DNA of 64,000 bases from Pratylenchus scribneri (Eukaryota; Nematoda; Chromadorea; Rhabditida; Pratylenchidae). This document shows, one piece after another, positions 11,101 to 20,920 of this stretch. Position 1 is the first letter of the stretch. Each line of letters begins with the position of its first letter. The notes beneath the pieces were generated by a model. That model was not told the DNA's origin. It did no database searches and worked only from the letters and a program-made list of their open reading frames with translations. A program made the position numbers and the translations under genes. The stretch is taken from contig JAQSEB010000066.1 of the NCBI GenBank assembly GCA_030063045.1, forward strand, positions 372,001 through 436,000. The letters run 5' to 3'.

Positions 11101-13515
11101 AGCGCAACAATTCGCGAACATTTATCACTTTATGACACGAAACTGGCCGAATTAATTGATAAGGATCTTTATATGGACAATATTTTAATAAATGTGGATG
11201 AATTGAAAAAAGGAAAAGCAAATCCACCAACAATTGAAAAAATTTGCAAACAAGCAAAAGAAATATTCCAAGTGGCAGGAATGAATTTGAGAGAATTCTT
11301 CTGCAGCAAACCAGAAGCGCTCGAAAATTTGCCTTCCGAAGAATTGGCAAATAACCAAATCGAAACAAAATTGCTTGGAATAAAATGGAATGTCCGTTCA
11401 GAAAGATTAATATTCACATGGCCAGTATTCAGCGGGAAAATAACAAAAAGAAGTTGTCTTTCCCAAATTGCAAAATTTTATGACCCATTGGGACTCAGTT
11501 CCCCAGCATTGCTGCCAGCAAAATTGTTTATGAGAAAAGTTTTTGAAGCCAACTTGAACTGGGATGACGAATTGGATGAAACACTCCAAAATGATTGGAA
11601 AGAAATAATGAACACATGGAGAACATATCATGGAAGCCCATGCCAAATTGATTTCCCCAGATTCATTGGAAAAATGGAAAATGCTCAAATACACTGTTTT
11701 ACTGATGCCAGCGGATTGGGTTTAGGCATTGCAATATATGCCCGAATTCCCTACAAAAACAAAGCAGAATGCAATCTCATTTTTGCAAAAAGTTTAATTA
11801 AACCAGCAAAAATAAGCGCAAATTGTGAGACAATTCCAAAAATGGAACTCCAAGCAATCACGCTCGGAGTAAAAGCAATAAAATTTGTCCAAAAACAAAT
11901 GGAAATTTCAAATGAGCAAGTCACTTTGTGGACAGACAGCCTGTGCAGCATTGAACGGTTAAAAAATTTCAAAAAATATGATCGATTTGTGAAAAATCGA
12001 CTGGAAAAAATTAGAGGCAATTTTATAATAAAACACATTGCGGGAAAAACAAACCCAGCAGACATTGCGTCAAGAGGGATGAGCCCAATTGACCTTTCAT
12101 ACAGCCTAAACTGGAGATCAGGTCCGGAATGGTTGTGCAAAACAGAAAAAGATTGGCCAAATCCAGTTCTCATTTATCACCCACAAGATGAACAAAAAAT
12201 TGAACACGAAATTGAAGATGTTCAAATCATCTCAGCAATGATTGAATCCAGGGAAACCGAGAAAATTGAAAGCATTATTCAAGTGGAAAGATTTTCCAAA
12301 TGGCAACGACTCAGAAGAGCGTTAGTCTATGCATTTCGATTCCTCAAATTAACTTCCAAAAATAATCAAATGAATGAAGATTGGCTGAATCAAATGGAAG
12401 AAAGAGGAGAATTGACAGCCAAAGAATTAAAAATTGCTGATCGATATTTAATTCAAATAGCACAAAAAGAATTCCCCCCAGTGGAAAATCAAGTGAAACA
12501 TTTAAAAATATATGAATTAAATGGAATTCTCAGATGCCAGGGAAGATTGGAAGAATCGAATTTGAGAAGAGATGAAAAATTCCCAATTTATTTACCCAAC
12601 AAAGCTTGGATCACAGCATTAATTGTTATAGAAATGCATAAATCAAATCATCATTGTGGAATTTTAACACTTTTAGCCATTTTAAGAGAAAAATATTGGC
12701 TGATTAAAGGAAGAAAAATGGTTGAAACAATTGTTTTTGGCAAAAACGGATGCCTCGTTTGCAAAAAGTTCCGAACAAAACCATATGAAAACCCAATTTT
12801 CGCAAATTTGCCAAATTCAAGAACGGATTTAGTCCGACCATTTAAAAATGTGGGAGTCGATTATTTCGGCCCATTGCATATCAAAACAAGCGAAGGGAAT
12901 GAATCAAAAATATATATCGCATTATACACATGTTTTATAGTCAGAGCCATCCATCTAGAAGTGGCTGATGACAGCTCAGCGGAAGCATTCATCCGAACAT
13001 TTCGCAGATTTTGCGCAAGAAGGGGAAAACCCGAAAGGGTATGGTCTGACAATGCTACAAATTTTGTTGCTGGAGCACAGCTCATTGAAAATTATTGGAA
13101 CAAAACAATTTCAAACGAAGCAGCAAAAAATAATATAACATGGACATTCAACATCCCCAGAGCCCCTTGGAAAGGCGGCGTGTGGGAAAGACTGATCGGA
13201 ATTGTGAAAAATTCCATAAAACGAACGATTGGAAAAAGTCTTCTAACCAGAGACGAATTAAGTACATTGGCATGCGAAATTGAAACAATTGTAAACAACC
13301 GCCCAATTACTTTTACAACCGACAAGCAACCAACTCGAGTCCTTAGACCGATTGACTTTCTTTTGCCATATCAAAATGTGGAAACGTTTTTTCCCGAAAT
13401 AGAATATGACATGAATGATCCAGAATTCAAGCCATTAAAAGAAAAAGGAACCCAACAAAACCTTGAAAAAATGATTCATTGGGCAAATGTCCGAATAAAT
13501 AAATTTCAAAAATAA
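8164..13515 (+). CDS. BEL/Pao gag-pol polyprotein
   Basis: 1783 aa. The ATG sits in AAAAATGTC. Residues 1-150 are coiled-coil-like. From about 160 there is a DUF1759-type gag domain (LPTLEIKPFKGERRNWPAFK). Three zinc knuckles lie near 432-495 (for example CFRCLKSNHMANEC). A DUF1758-type aspartic protease follows near 575 (FIDGGAQKSFV). Reverse transcriptase spans about 850-1010, with LADIQKAFLQI and a YMDN catalytic motif where YxDD is usual. RNase H begins near 1178 (FTDASG, later TDS and ADIASRG). The integrase has an HHCC zinc site near 1492-1540 and catalytic D, D and E in VDYFGP (about 1565), WSDNATN (about 1628) and WERLIG (about 1674). The ORF stops at 13513-13515, inside what should be the DUF5641 domain. 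The rest of that domain continues in the same frame in the next ORF. Confidence 0.95.
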   Translation: MSYILQAQISQYLKNAKKLKETKLLKFKYDKEISDEENYAICEAAYHRTLKELSTAENIQVGINQAVDSWQEIIRRLGKEDREEEMEEFKNFEINEKLSECREAIEDKINEYKDLETELQALTKVAQSKAQRAERAEMRQHRKDMNETTTTENAEPTTPKPTLSLYHLPTLEIKPFKGERRNWPAFKEAFMTAIDAKPGTRPEKLNLLRSLLVGEPETLIAGMKLTEGNYSAALKLLEDTYGESEAYIRTLHSELANLKKCFNLEDTRKFMLELERIAREMETAGEDIEGPSIYLHLEKKLNKNFLRNILQAKREVIAKKQTWNTTTFRECLKNSVNQESAIKEVMEEYGFEKKNKPFPSTSQKNPNQQRNYYSQNAVATSNQNDSGKMNQKGKNKSQNNKGNNKTQRGDPPKGKNQLQNKNNSQSERKGPICPFCQEGHWPQYCEKFKTPYERTCIAREKRLCFRCLKSNHMANECQNPAKCYNCKKLHPTAFCRNRGRKSPQQMNNVFESNQQNDSQSGSTQNEEGQKEIKRQNGNLMCSINERKPNSTVLLMTTECKVFNPRDPSKTAMAKIFIDGGAQKSFVTKEMSKRINLPILDQEECDLTSFGETEAKTYQTEVVRIGIEGPNKEKLIFTLNNVKFIVNAMPIMIASELDEQYLQQKKLKMPDKIETPDILLGMDVYQELKIREEYTLPSGFSITSSRIGNIISGKGQIEGNNYKTSQITYLMSAQMNQIINEEDINLEEKLSSFFGLNVIGMDDTLEPEDRDEIMRIFKRNITFIEGRYQIGIPFNEKIKELPTNFRQAKARLAGLMKKLKQMDLTQKYDDIIKEQEKDGIIERVHDPSQASGPIHYLPHKAVIRMDKATTKIRIVMDPSAKPKGMQNAPSLNDCIYPGPLLLKELVGILLRFRTMKEVILADIQKAFLQIAVREQDRDCTRFLWFENPESIDPNEIYQLKNIVYRFTRVSFGLTVSPFLLSATIREHLSLYDTKLAELIDKDLYMDNILINVDELKKGKANPPTIEKICKQAKEIFQVAGMNLREFFCSKPEALENLPSEELANNQIETKLLGIKWNVRSERLIFTWPVFSGKITKRSCLSQIAKFYDPLGLSSPALLPAKLFMRKVFEANLNWDDELDETLQNDWKEIMNTWRTYHGSPCQIDFPRFIGKMENAQIHCFTDASGLGLGIAIYARIPYKNKAECNLIFAKSLIKPAKISANCETIPKMELQAITLGVKAIKFVQKQMEISNEQVTLWTDSLCSIERLKNFKKYDRFVKNRLEKIRGNFIIKHIAGKTNPADIASRGMSPIDLSYSLNWRSGPEWLCKTEKDWPNPVLIYHPQDEQKIEHEIEDVQIISAMIESRETEKIESIIQVERFSKWQRLRRALVYAFRFLKLTSKNNQMNEDWLNQMEERGELTAKELKIADRYLIQIAQKEFPPVENQVKHLKIYELNGILRCQGRLEESNLRRDEKFPIYLPNKAWITALIVIEMHKSNHHCGILTLLAILREKYWLIKGRKMVETIVFGKNGCLVCKKFRTKPYENPIFANLPNSRTDLVRPFKNVGVDYFGPLHIKTSEGNESKIYIALYTCFIVRAIHLEVADDSSAEAFIRTFRRFCARRGKPERVWSDNATNFVAGAQLIENYWNKTISNEAAKNNITWTFNIPRAPWKGGVWERLIGIVKNSIKRTIGKSLLTRDELSTLACEIETIVNNRPITFTTDKQPTRVLRPIDFLLPYQNVETFFPEIEYDMNDPEFKPLKEKGTQQNLEKMIHWANVRINKFQK

Positions 13516-13578
13516 TGGAAACAAGATTATCTGCTTTCCCTCAGAGAAAGAGACAGGGAAAGGCAGCAACTCGGAGAA

Positions 13579-16572
13579 ATGCCAAAAGAAGGAGACATTG
13601 TTCTCATTGAAAGGGATGATACCCCAAAATCAACATGGAAAATGGGTAAAATAGTGCAAACAATAAAAGGAAAAGACAATCGAATCAGAGTGGCAAAAGT
13701 TTTTACAAATGGCAAAGTGAAGAAAAGAGCCATCAATCAATTATATCCATTGGAATTAGATAATGATAAACCACCAATTAAACGATACAAATTCACTAAA
13801 CAAAAAATAATTTCATATGGTCTTACCATTTCAATTCTTCTTTTATTTTTTATTAATCAATGTTTTGCTCGTCCAATTTGGAAACCAAACTTTCACCCAT
13901 TGGAACCAGAAATTCATTTATCCAAAAGAGGAGACGAATATTTGAACAGGGAAATGATCCCAACCATGGCCACAATGCCAACCACACCTGAGACAGCCTA
14001 TCAAAAATATCTCAGAAGAGTAAAAGAATATGAGGAATTGCAAAAAAGAAAAATGACTCATTGGTTGGAATTGAACAAAACAAATTCTTTAAATCGAAAC
14101 CAAATTTTAGAATTAAATCAATTAGTTTCACTTTATGGACTCAATACAACAAATTCCCCACGGAAGGAAAGAACCGAAAATAATATTTTATTAACCACAA
14201 CTCAAAGAATACCACAAACAAATACTTTTCAAATTAACCCAACCAATTCAACAAATCCCCCAAGAATAATTGCCCAAATGAATTTACAAACCCATATCCA
14301 ATCCACAACCCAATCAAGCACGAACGCATGGACTCCTACCCAAACCATGGCAAAAAGGAGTACCACCACAGCGAGACAAATAATGGAAAACCGGGAAATC
14401 CGAGAAAAGGGACATTCATTGCATAAAACCGAACATAATCCAGTATTTTGGTGCAGCCACAAAGGAGGAAGCATTTGGACTTTGAGCCTCGGCGATAAAA
14501 ATCCATTTTGCAAACCACCTCCAGCATTTGATTGGAAATGGAATCACCTACAAATCGATTTGTATGGAAAGATTACACAACCAAAAAAGGTCGCAAAAGC
14601 AATGCAATGCGCCCTCAAACATGTCAAAGAAAGATATTATACCAATTTACTCGGAGACCCAATAGTCCCAGATAAACCGGTCAAACAAATATTACCGATG
14701 AGCAAAGCCGAATGCCTAAAAATGATTGAAGAAAAGAAATGTTCCAAATCAAAAAATCCCATTATGGTCCAAGAAGAAGGAAAGCAAATATGGGAATCCA
14801 CAGATGAATTGGAAGTCATTTTCCCCGGAAGATTTTCAAGTCTCTTTTTTGGAGCAAAAGAATCGGAAAGCACAAATTGTCTTTTACAAGAAGTCACAAT
14901 GTATTACCGTCCACATAATCTACAGCTAATCTCACCAACTTTGACTTTGGATGATTGCCATTATCAAAATGGATTTTGTTCTCTCTCCGACAATACAACA
15001 ATAATTTGGAACCCAAATTGTCCAAAAGGCCAATGCCAAGGCTGTGATTATGAATTCATTGAGACAATGGATGGAGAAGGGACAAATCCCGAAAATTTAA
15101 AATATGCAACTTGGCTTTCCAAGACGCATGAACAAGCATTAACCTTCCAAAGGAATGCAAAAGAAGCAGAATCATGTGACAAAACAAAGTTGAGACTCTC
15201 AGATCAAGGATTTGGGATTCCAGAAACTCATTTCCAAGCATTGATGAAAAACAGAGGAAAAAGAAACGTGCAAGCTTCGCAAATAGCAAGTCAATTAACA
15301 GCAACAGAAATAAATACAAATAAAGCAATAGCGCAATTATTTATGAGAGAATGTCAAAGAAACAGACGAATGGAAAACCCAACTCTTCAAGCCAGACAAT
15401 TGATGAATAAACAAAATATAATGGCAAGATGGGTGAGCGATTCCGCCATGGAAATATGGACATGCGCCGAAATTGATTTGAAGCAAGTAAATTATCGACA
15501 ATGTTCCTCCAATTGCACAAAATATATTCCAGTAAATGTTATTTTCCGAGAACGCACTTATTCAGCTTTTCTTGATCCGGAATTGAGAATTCTTTCTGGA
15601 ACCTCTATGCAAGCAGATTGTTCAATTTACAGAAAACATTATCTATCCTTAAATGGAGAAAAGGAATGGCTTGAAATTGACACAATCACAGGAACGGCTC
15701 AAAAAGTCGAGGAAAATAATATTCACGAATTGCATGAATCATTAACCCAAAGAATGGCACACAGCATTGATTTGGAGCCAACAATATTCCACGAATGGAT
15801 GCTCAAAAATGATTCGGATTTCACATTATTCCCACATATCAATGAATTGATGAGATTAAGCAATTGGAAAGACCATGATAAAGAAGCCCACGAACAAAGA
15901 GCAGCAGCTCTCGGAGCTTTGCCAGGAGGCATTAAAGGAATGGCAATTTCATGGTTCAAAGAACAAATTCAATCAATTATTGACCGATGGATAATCTTAT
16001 CTTGTATATACTCCACATTTATATTTTTACGCGATATATTTATACCAGTTTTTATTGCATTTTTTATTGGCCCAATTATTAATTCAGTCAAAGTACTTTT
16101 TGGATATGAAGCAACTATTATAACCGGAAAAGCCAGATTTAATAAAAAACGAAAACAGAATGATGAATTCCGAAACCCAACCCCTTCAAAGAAATCCAAG
16201 AAAATTAACCCCAAACGGAGAAAGAAAGTGAATTCGAGAAAAATAAAGAAAGCAAAGAAAGAAAATAATGAAAATGAATCCATTGAGGAACAAGAAATAC
16301 AAGAAATTGACAAAATCACACCTCCACAATCTCGGCTGGGCTCCATCCGCAGCATCCTCTTCAAAGGCACCCCACAATCAAAAGCGAAGAATCAAATCGT
16401 GCGATGGTCAAAAGAAAATGATGACGACAAAGCAATCGAACTTCTGGGTACGTCAACCAAAAAGACCTCTGCTGCCGGGAGTGTCGCAAAGCGACTCGGA
16501 TCTGGACAATCCGAGGGAAGCAGCGGGGATGAGGAAGAGGAAAAGCCGAGGGGAGGGGGCCGCGATCAATGA
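13579..16572 (+). CDS. Env-like glycoprotein ORF, with the DUF5641 end of pol at its N terminus
   Basis: 997 aa from the first ATG, in the same frame as gag-pol and 63 bp past its stop. Residues 1-60 are the DUF5641 region (GDIVLIERDDTPKSTWKMGK). Residues about 77-97 form a hydrophobic signal or anchor segment (LTISILLLFFINQCF). Next come a Thr/Asn-rich, probably glycosylated stretch and a cysteine-rich ectodomain. A furin-type RGKR lies near 559. A hydrophobic C-terminal anchor spans about 804-842. The tail of about 155 residues is strongly basic (KKSKKINPKRRKK). This is the plan of a class-unassigned viral fusion glycoprotein, as captured by several BEL/Pao lineages. The stop codon lies inside the 3' LTR. 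Envelope expression may use a spliced RNA starting after the DUF5641 region. Confidence 0.8.
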   Translation: MPKEGDIVLIERDDTPKSTWKMGKIVQTIKGKDNRIRVAKVFTNGKVKKRAINQLYPLELDNDKPPIKRYKFTKQKIISYGLTISILLLFFINQCFARPIWKPNFHPLEPEIHLSKRGDEYLNREMIPTMATMPTTPETAYQKYLRRVKEYEELQKRKMTHWLELNKTNSLNRNQILELNQLVSLYGLNTTNSPRKERTENNILLTTTQRIPQTNTFQINPTNSTNPPRIIAQMNLQTHIQSTTQSSTNAWTPTQTMAKRSTTTARQIMENREIREKGHSLHKTEHNPVFWCSHKGGSIWTLSLGDKNPFCKPPPAFDWKWNHLQIDLYGKITQPKKVAKAMQCALKHVKERYYTNLLGDPIVPDKPVKQILPMSKAECLKMIEEKKCSKSKNPIMVQEEGKQIWESTDELEVIFPGRFSSLFFGAKESESTNCLLQEVTMYYRPHNLQLISPTLTLDDCHYQNGFCSLSDNTTIIWNPNCPKGQCQGCDYEFIETMDGEGTNPENLKYATWLSKTHEQALTFQRNAKEAESCDKTKLRLSDQGFGIPETHFQALMKNRGKRNVQASQIASQLTATEINTNKAIAQLFMRECQRNRRMENPTLQARQLMNKQNIMARWVSDSAMEIWTCAEIDLKQVNYRQCSSNCTKYIPVNVIFRERTYSAFLDPELRILSGTSMQADCSIYRKHYLSLNGEKEWLEIDTITGTAQKVEENNIHELHESLTQRMAHSIDLEPTIFHEWMLKNDSDFTLFPHINELMRLSNWKDHDKEAHEQRAAALGALPGGIKGMAISWFKEQIQSIIDRWIILSCIYSTFIFLRDIFIPVFIAFFIGPIINSVKVLFGYEATIITGKARFNKKRKQNDEFRNPTPSKKSKKINPKRRKKVNSRKIKKAKKENNENESIEEQEIQEIDKITPPQSRLGSIRSILFKGTPQSKAKNQIVRWSKENDDDKAIELLGTSTKKTSAAGSVAKRLGSGQSEGSSGDEEEEKPRGGGRDQ

Positions 16573-17074
16573 AGTGGAGTGTAGCGAAAGGGCAGAATGG
16601 GAAGGGGCGCTTATCAGACGACTACAAACAACTACAAATCGAGGGGCAGCAAATTAACTTTTTCAATGAAATGGGATGCAAAATTGGGCAAAATGGTCAA
16701 CAAAATGATTTCAATGAATTTGGATGGGCCGATGTTGATCAACCAAAATGAAGTGCATGTGAATGCTCATCCATGGAAATTTGAGGGAAAATGGCAAAAA
16801 CGAGGAAAAAAGAAGGGATGTCAAAGACAAATTTCCATCCTTCGATGAATTTTTGATATTTTTGTGCCATTTTTTGATCCCAAACACATTTTTATCACCG
16901 ATGGTGTTTGTACACTACAAATTCCCCTCCATCCCCACTACAAATTGTCCCTATTTAAACCATGCCCCAACTCCCATTTTCCTCAGACAGCCGCTTACAA
17001 ATAAATCTTTAAAAACCATCTCAAATCTTTTCCTTTGCTCAACAACAACACATATCCTGAAAAGGATCTCTACA
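16482..17074 (+). repeat. 3' LTR of the BEL/Pao element
   Basis: 593 bp, matching 5253-5845 throughout by eye. It is followed by TTGG, the 4-bp duplication, and then the second part of the interrupted hAT-like copy. The env-like ORF extends 91 bp into it. An AATAAA signal lies at 17000-17005. Confidence 0.95.
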
Positions 17075-17140
17075 TTGGTCAGAATTGGAAGAATTTAATT
17101 TGTTTATTTCCCTTAAAGAATTGTATTTGTTGGTTATTTC

Positions 17141-17225
17141 CAGAGCTGTGCTTTTCATAATTCTTAGCTCCAGCTCCGGCTCCGGAGCGGAGCCGGAGCT
17201 TAAGTCGGAGCCGGGCACAGCACTG
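17141..17225. mobile_element. 85-bp miniature hAT-like element nested in copy 2
   Basis: The reverse complement of 2310-2394, flanked by GTTATTTC on both sides (17133-17140 and 17226-17233). Sharing the same insertion point with copy 1 shows it predates duplication of the host element. Confidence 0.85.
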
Positions 17226-18266
17226 GTTATTTCTGAGAGATTTTAAACATCCCCAAAAATCATATCGTGCACTCCCATATCCAGTCCACATCCACATACA
17301 GCAGATTTCAAAAGGGGTCATGGGATTGAACGGAGAATTCTCCCATCCATTAGGCCGATAACCCCCTATATGTGGAATCCCTCTTCCCCACCTCCTCCCA
17401 AAAAGGAAGAAATTTTTCCCTGCCGGACCATTTTGGCCAAATTTTCTCCCTACGGGGATATTTTTGGCTAATTTTTCTCCCTGTCGGTGCTATTATTTGA
17501 TAATTTTTCTCAGTCCGGGTCCCTTTTCGAATGCAAATTTTTATCCCGCAATACTTTTTTCCACAAAATTCAACCCGGCGGGGCAGAAAATAATTACCCA
17601 CAAAGCACAAACCCACTCCATTGAAAAATCCATCTCCTTCCCCTCATCCATAGAAAATTCCTGGATATGGGCTTAATTTCCCTTAATTATTATTCATTAA
17701 GGTTGGCTCATCATTATCCTAGGATCTTTATAATATCTTTCTAAGGCCCAAAACTAGGAACCATTCCATGATTAATAAAGTATAAGGAAAAGGAAGTGAT
17801 TACTGATTAAAAATCGGCTTCTGAATAGCCGAGAAAGACTCAAAATAAGTATTTAGAATAAATATTTTTCTAATCATTTTTACAATTTATGATTGTACCC
17901 TTCCCAACCTCTACCCTTCAAATGTCTCTCACACCCAAACCATCCTGAATTATTGAACCAAAAATTATTTATCCATTTGAACAAAAAATATTTCCTTTCA
18001 GAATGATATTATGAATGATCACAATTTTATTATTATAATGCATATTTCTTTTAAATAAAAATGATTTTATACTTTGAAAATGGCGAATTTTAAAAGGTCA
18101 ATTGGAACTTGAGGTCAAGAAAAAGGTCAAGGAAATTGCTTGACCTTGACTTGACCTTGACTTGACCTAAGGCCGGGTCAAGTCAAGATCAAGTCAAGTT
18201 GGAAAATCATAGGCCAGGTCAAGTCAAGTTAGAAAAATCCTAGATCTACCAATGTCTGATGAATAT

Positions 18267-20920
18267 TATGCCCGTATTTCACTGCATATTTGGCCATTTT
18301 TATTAAGCTGCTAACATTTACAAATTTGGACCTCTCCATGGTAAAATGTTGGGCAATAGGCATAGGTATTATCAATGATTTACCAAAGTGTATATTCATA
18401 ATATATATTGGCATGGGCTTACCAAAACTGTCATAAATTGAACGAATTTGAGGCCAACATTGACATTGCCTATATTATGAATTATGACATTAAAATGACC
18501 AAAGGAAAATCTTTTTTAAAAGCTTTAAAAATTATATTTATTCGAATTATTGAATACATTTCTGCGATCTTTTCTGGTGGATCATCGGCTGTTGCCCACT
18601 GAATATTTTGGCCATATTCAATTCATTGATGGTGTAATCGACTCCAAATTAAATGTTTACAATTTCATCACTGTACATTTTTAATGTACTATAATTGAAA
18701 ATTCCAAGTCGAATAAACTCTTTAAATTATATAAATATAATTAAAAGGTTATAATTTAAAAGAAGCCGAAATCCTCTAAGTGAATTAGTGCTGTTTGCAA
18801 ATTTTACAAATTTTGTATAATTTTATAGTTTGGAAAAGAAGGAATTGAGTAAAAATTGATTATTAAATTTAAAGTTAGCAACAAAAGGCAAAAACCCATA
18901 ACATTCTGGCCAATTTCAGCTTGATTCAATCATTTTTTATATTAAAATGCCCAATAAAAATTTAGAACTAAGATGATAAAGTTTGAAGAAGGAATTCAAT
19001 AAAAATTAAATAAAATTATTGATGAGATAGTAGGCCATTGCGCGAATTCGTGAAGCGAATGAATACGCATCGGAAAAAATTACAAATAGCAAAAAAGTTC
19101 GTATAAATATTAAAAATGAAATATGCTTATAATTAGCGAAAAAAATGCAAAAAATAAACAGGCTATTTGTGAGTTTCAATTGGAATTTGGAATAAAACTA
19201 GGCTAATTTTGATAGAAATTATGTTTTTGCGTATTTCATGGGTTGATCCTCATTTTTATAATTATATTGCTTCTTTGTTTTTCTCTCCTTCAATCAAATT
19301 TCCCATTCTTCTTTCTATTACATTATTTGCGACGGGATTTTCGGTTGTTGGGTGTATGTGTGAAATGGACAATCGCCACACGGAGATTAACTATGAAAGT
19401 GAGAAGAAGCGACAAATGAAAATGAAGAAAGGAAGCAGACTAATTTGCTTTTTTTCAATTGTTTCATCAATTAAAATTTTCTCTTAGAACAATTTTGATT
19501 ATCTTTTTATATGTTGTTTTATTCAACAGAGATAAATATCCAAGGTTATTTAAAATTTAATCAAAAATTTACTATACGAATTAATTAAATGAAATGCTCT
19601 ACGTCTTTAATTTAAGATAGAGAATATGTTAAAAACAAACTATTTTTAAATCTCAAAAACTCAAAATAATAATTATTGTTGCCTGTGTTGGCCATATTTG
19701 TACATATACTCTATGAGTGAATGCGTATATACATGGAGCTGTTTTTGTATCCATATCTTAATAAAGAAGCAACCAATTTGAGAAACCAAACAAATATGGC
19801 ATTCTAAAACTCTTGAATAAATTGAATGATGGAATGGTAAATGAAATATTTACATATTATATAATTGGTCAAAAATTATGCATATTGATTGATAAAAGGA
19901 TTAAAAATGGAGAACTGTCCGAGTTGAAATTCATAACATTTTCAATTTCAAAATAGCCAAACATCTGGTAAAATTTTAGGTCACTTGTTCGATAACAAAG
20001 CATTCTTTTGTCCTTTAGAGTTTTGGACAAAAACATTCCTTTTGACCTTTTAATGCAATAAAATTTAAATAGAAAGGAAAATTTGCCGTCAGCATCGTCT
20101 TTTTTCTCCATTTTTCTTTAATTGTGATTCATTTTTGTCACCGACCACAATGACAACAATAAATTGGAGACAAACACCAAATGCTAACCATATTCGTCGA
20201 CAAACAACAAATTTATCGTTTGTCATTGGATTTGTCGCTCGTGTGTCGTAAGAAATTGTGATTGGCATTGGCCCTTGAGCATTCACATTTCATCTAATGT
20301 AATTCTTTCCAAAAATTTTGGTTTTTTCTGTTTCAAAATGTATTTACAAATTTATTTCGTAGAAATAGAGATGTCATATTTTCTTTTTTTTTAATTCATT
20401 CCACTATTAAGTATTCCATATTCCATTGCCAATCCGGTCAATAAAAACAATCAATTATTCTCTTTCGACATTCCCAAATTCCATTTCATCCATTCTTTTG
20501 TGTCCAATAAAAATAAACATCATCAGCTTGCCTCGGGTTATTTTCTTATTCCCTTCATTTCTATTTGTCTTAAGTTGAAGTGTTTCCAGAGTCCGGATCT
20601 GGACTAACAAAATAAAAATAGCTATCTCATCCCCAGGATATTCCGAAAATGAGTCCTTATTTTTTTAGTTATGATGCCATAAAAATGAATTTAAAATTTG
20701 GAATTTTAAAAATTTGGACAAATTCCCGGCTGGAAACAATTCCTTATTTACATATTTTTTTACCTCATTTTGTGGAAATTTAGCCTAAAAATATTGATTG
20801 AATTCCTAATCACCTTTCCGGATATGTAGGCTGTATATTATGTATTTTTTAAGTATTTATTTAACTTAATGAAATCAAAAATAATATTTTTAATTCAGAA
20901 AAATTATATTTATTGCCAGT
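18267..20920. other. Intergenic AT-rich region
   Basis: A minus-strand open stretch (18229-18414) runs up to the hAT insertion and could be an interrupted exon, but has no recognised domain. An open stretch at 19209-19487 (+) has a hydrophobic run and a basic end but no ATG at its start. Otherwise I see simple AT-rich sequence. Confidence 0.4.

Larger units (their letters stand above)
5253..17074 (+). mobile_element. BEL/Pao LTR retroelement with env-like gene
   Basis: An 11,822-bp element with TG...CA LTRs (5253-5845 and 16482-17074) flanked by TTGG (5249-5252 and 17075-17078). Order: LTR, primer-binding site, leader with a splice donor, three small ORFs, gag-pol, env-like ORF running into the 3' LTR. 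BEL/Pao identity rests on the DUF1759 gag region, zinc knuckles, DUF1758-type protease, reverse transcriptase, RNase H, integrase and the DUF5641 tail. The LTRs show no difference I can find, which implies a recent insertion. No obvious polypurine tract precedes the 3' LTR (only CCGGGAG). One in-frame stop separates pol from env. Confidence 0.95.
4501..18258 (-). mobile_element. Non-autonomous hAT-like element, copy 2, split by a BEL/Pao insertion
   Basis: Termini CAGACATTGGTAGACC (4501) and the complementary end at 18258 are flanked by a perfect 8-bp duplication ATGAATAT (4493-4500 and 18259-18266). Without the inserted retroelement the copy is 4501-5252 plus 17079-18258, about 1.93 kb, inverted relative to copy 1. 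It is longer than copy 1, mainly because the AAGGTCAAGGTC subterminal array near 4507-4960 has extra units. Copy 1 shows the uninterrupted sequence at the insertion point (around 2450-2460), which fixes the retroelement boundaries exactly. Confidence 0.9.

Noticed and set aside
18229..18414. Gene disrupted by the hAT insertion
   Set aside because: The open frame continues only a few codons past the reconstructed empty site before a stop, and no domain is visible.
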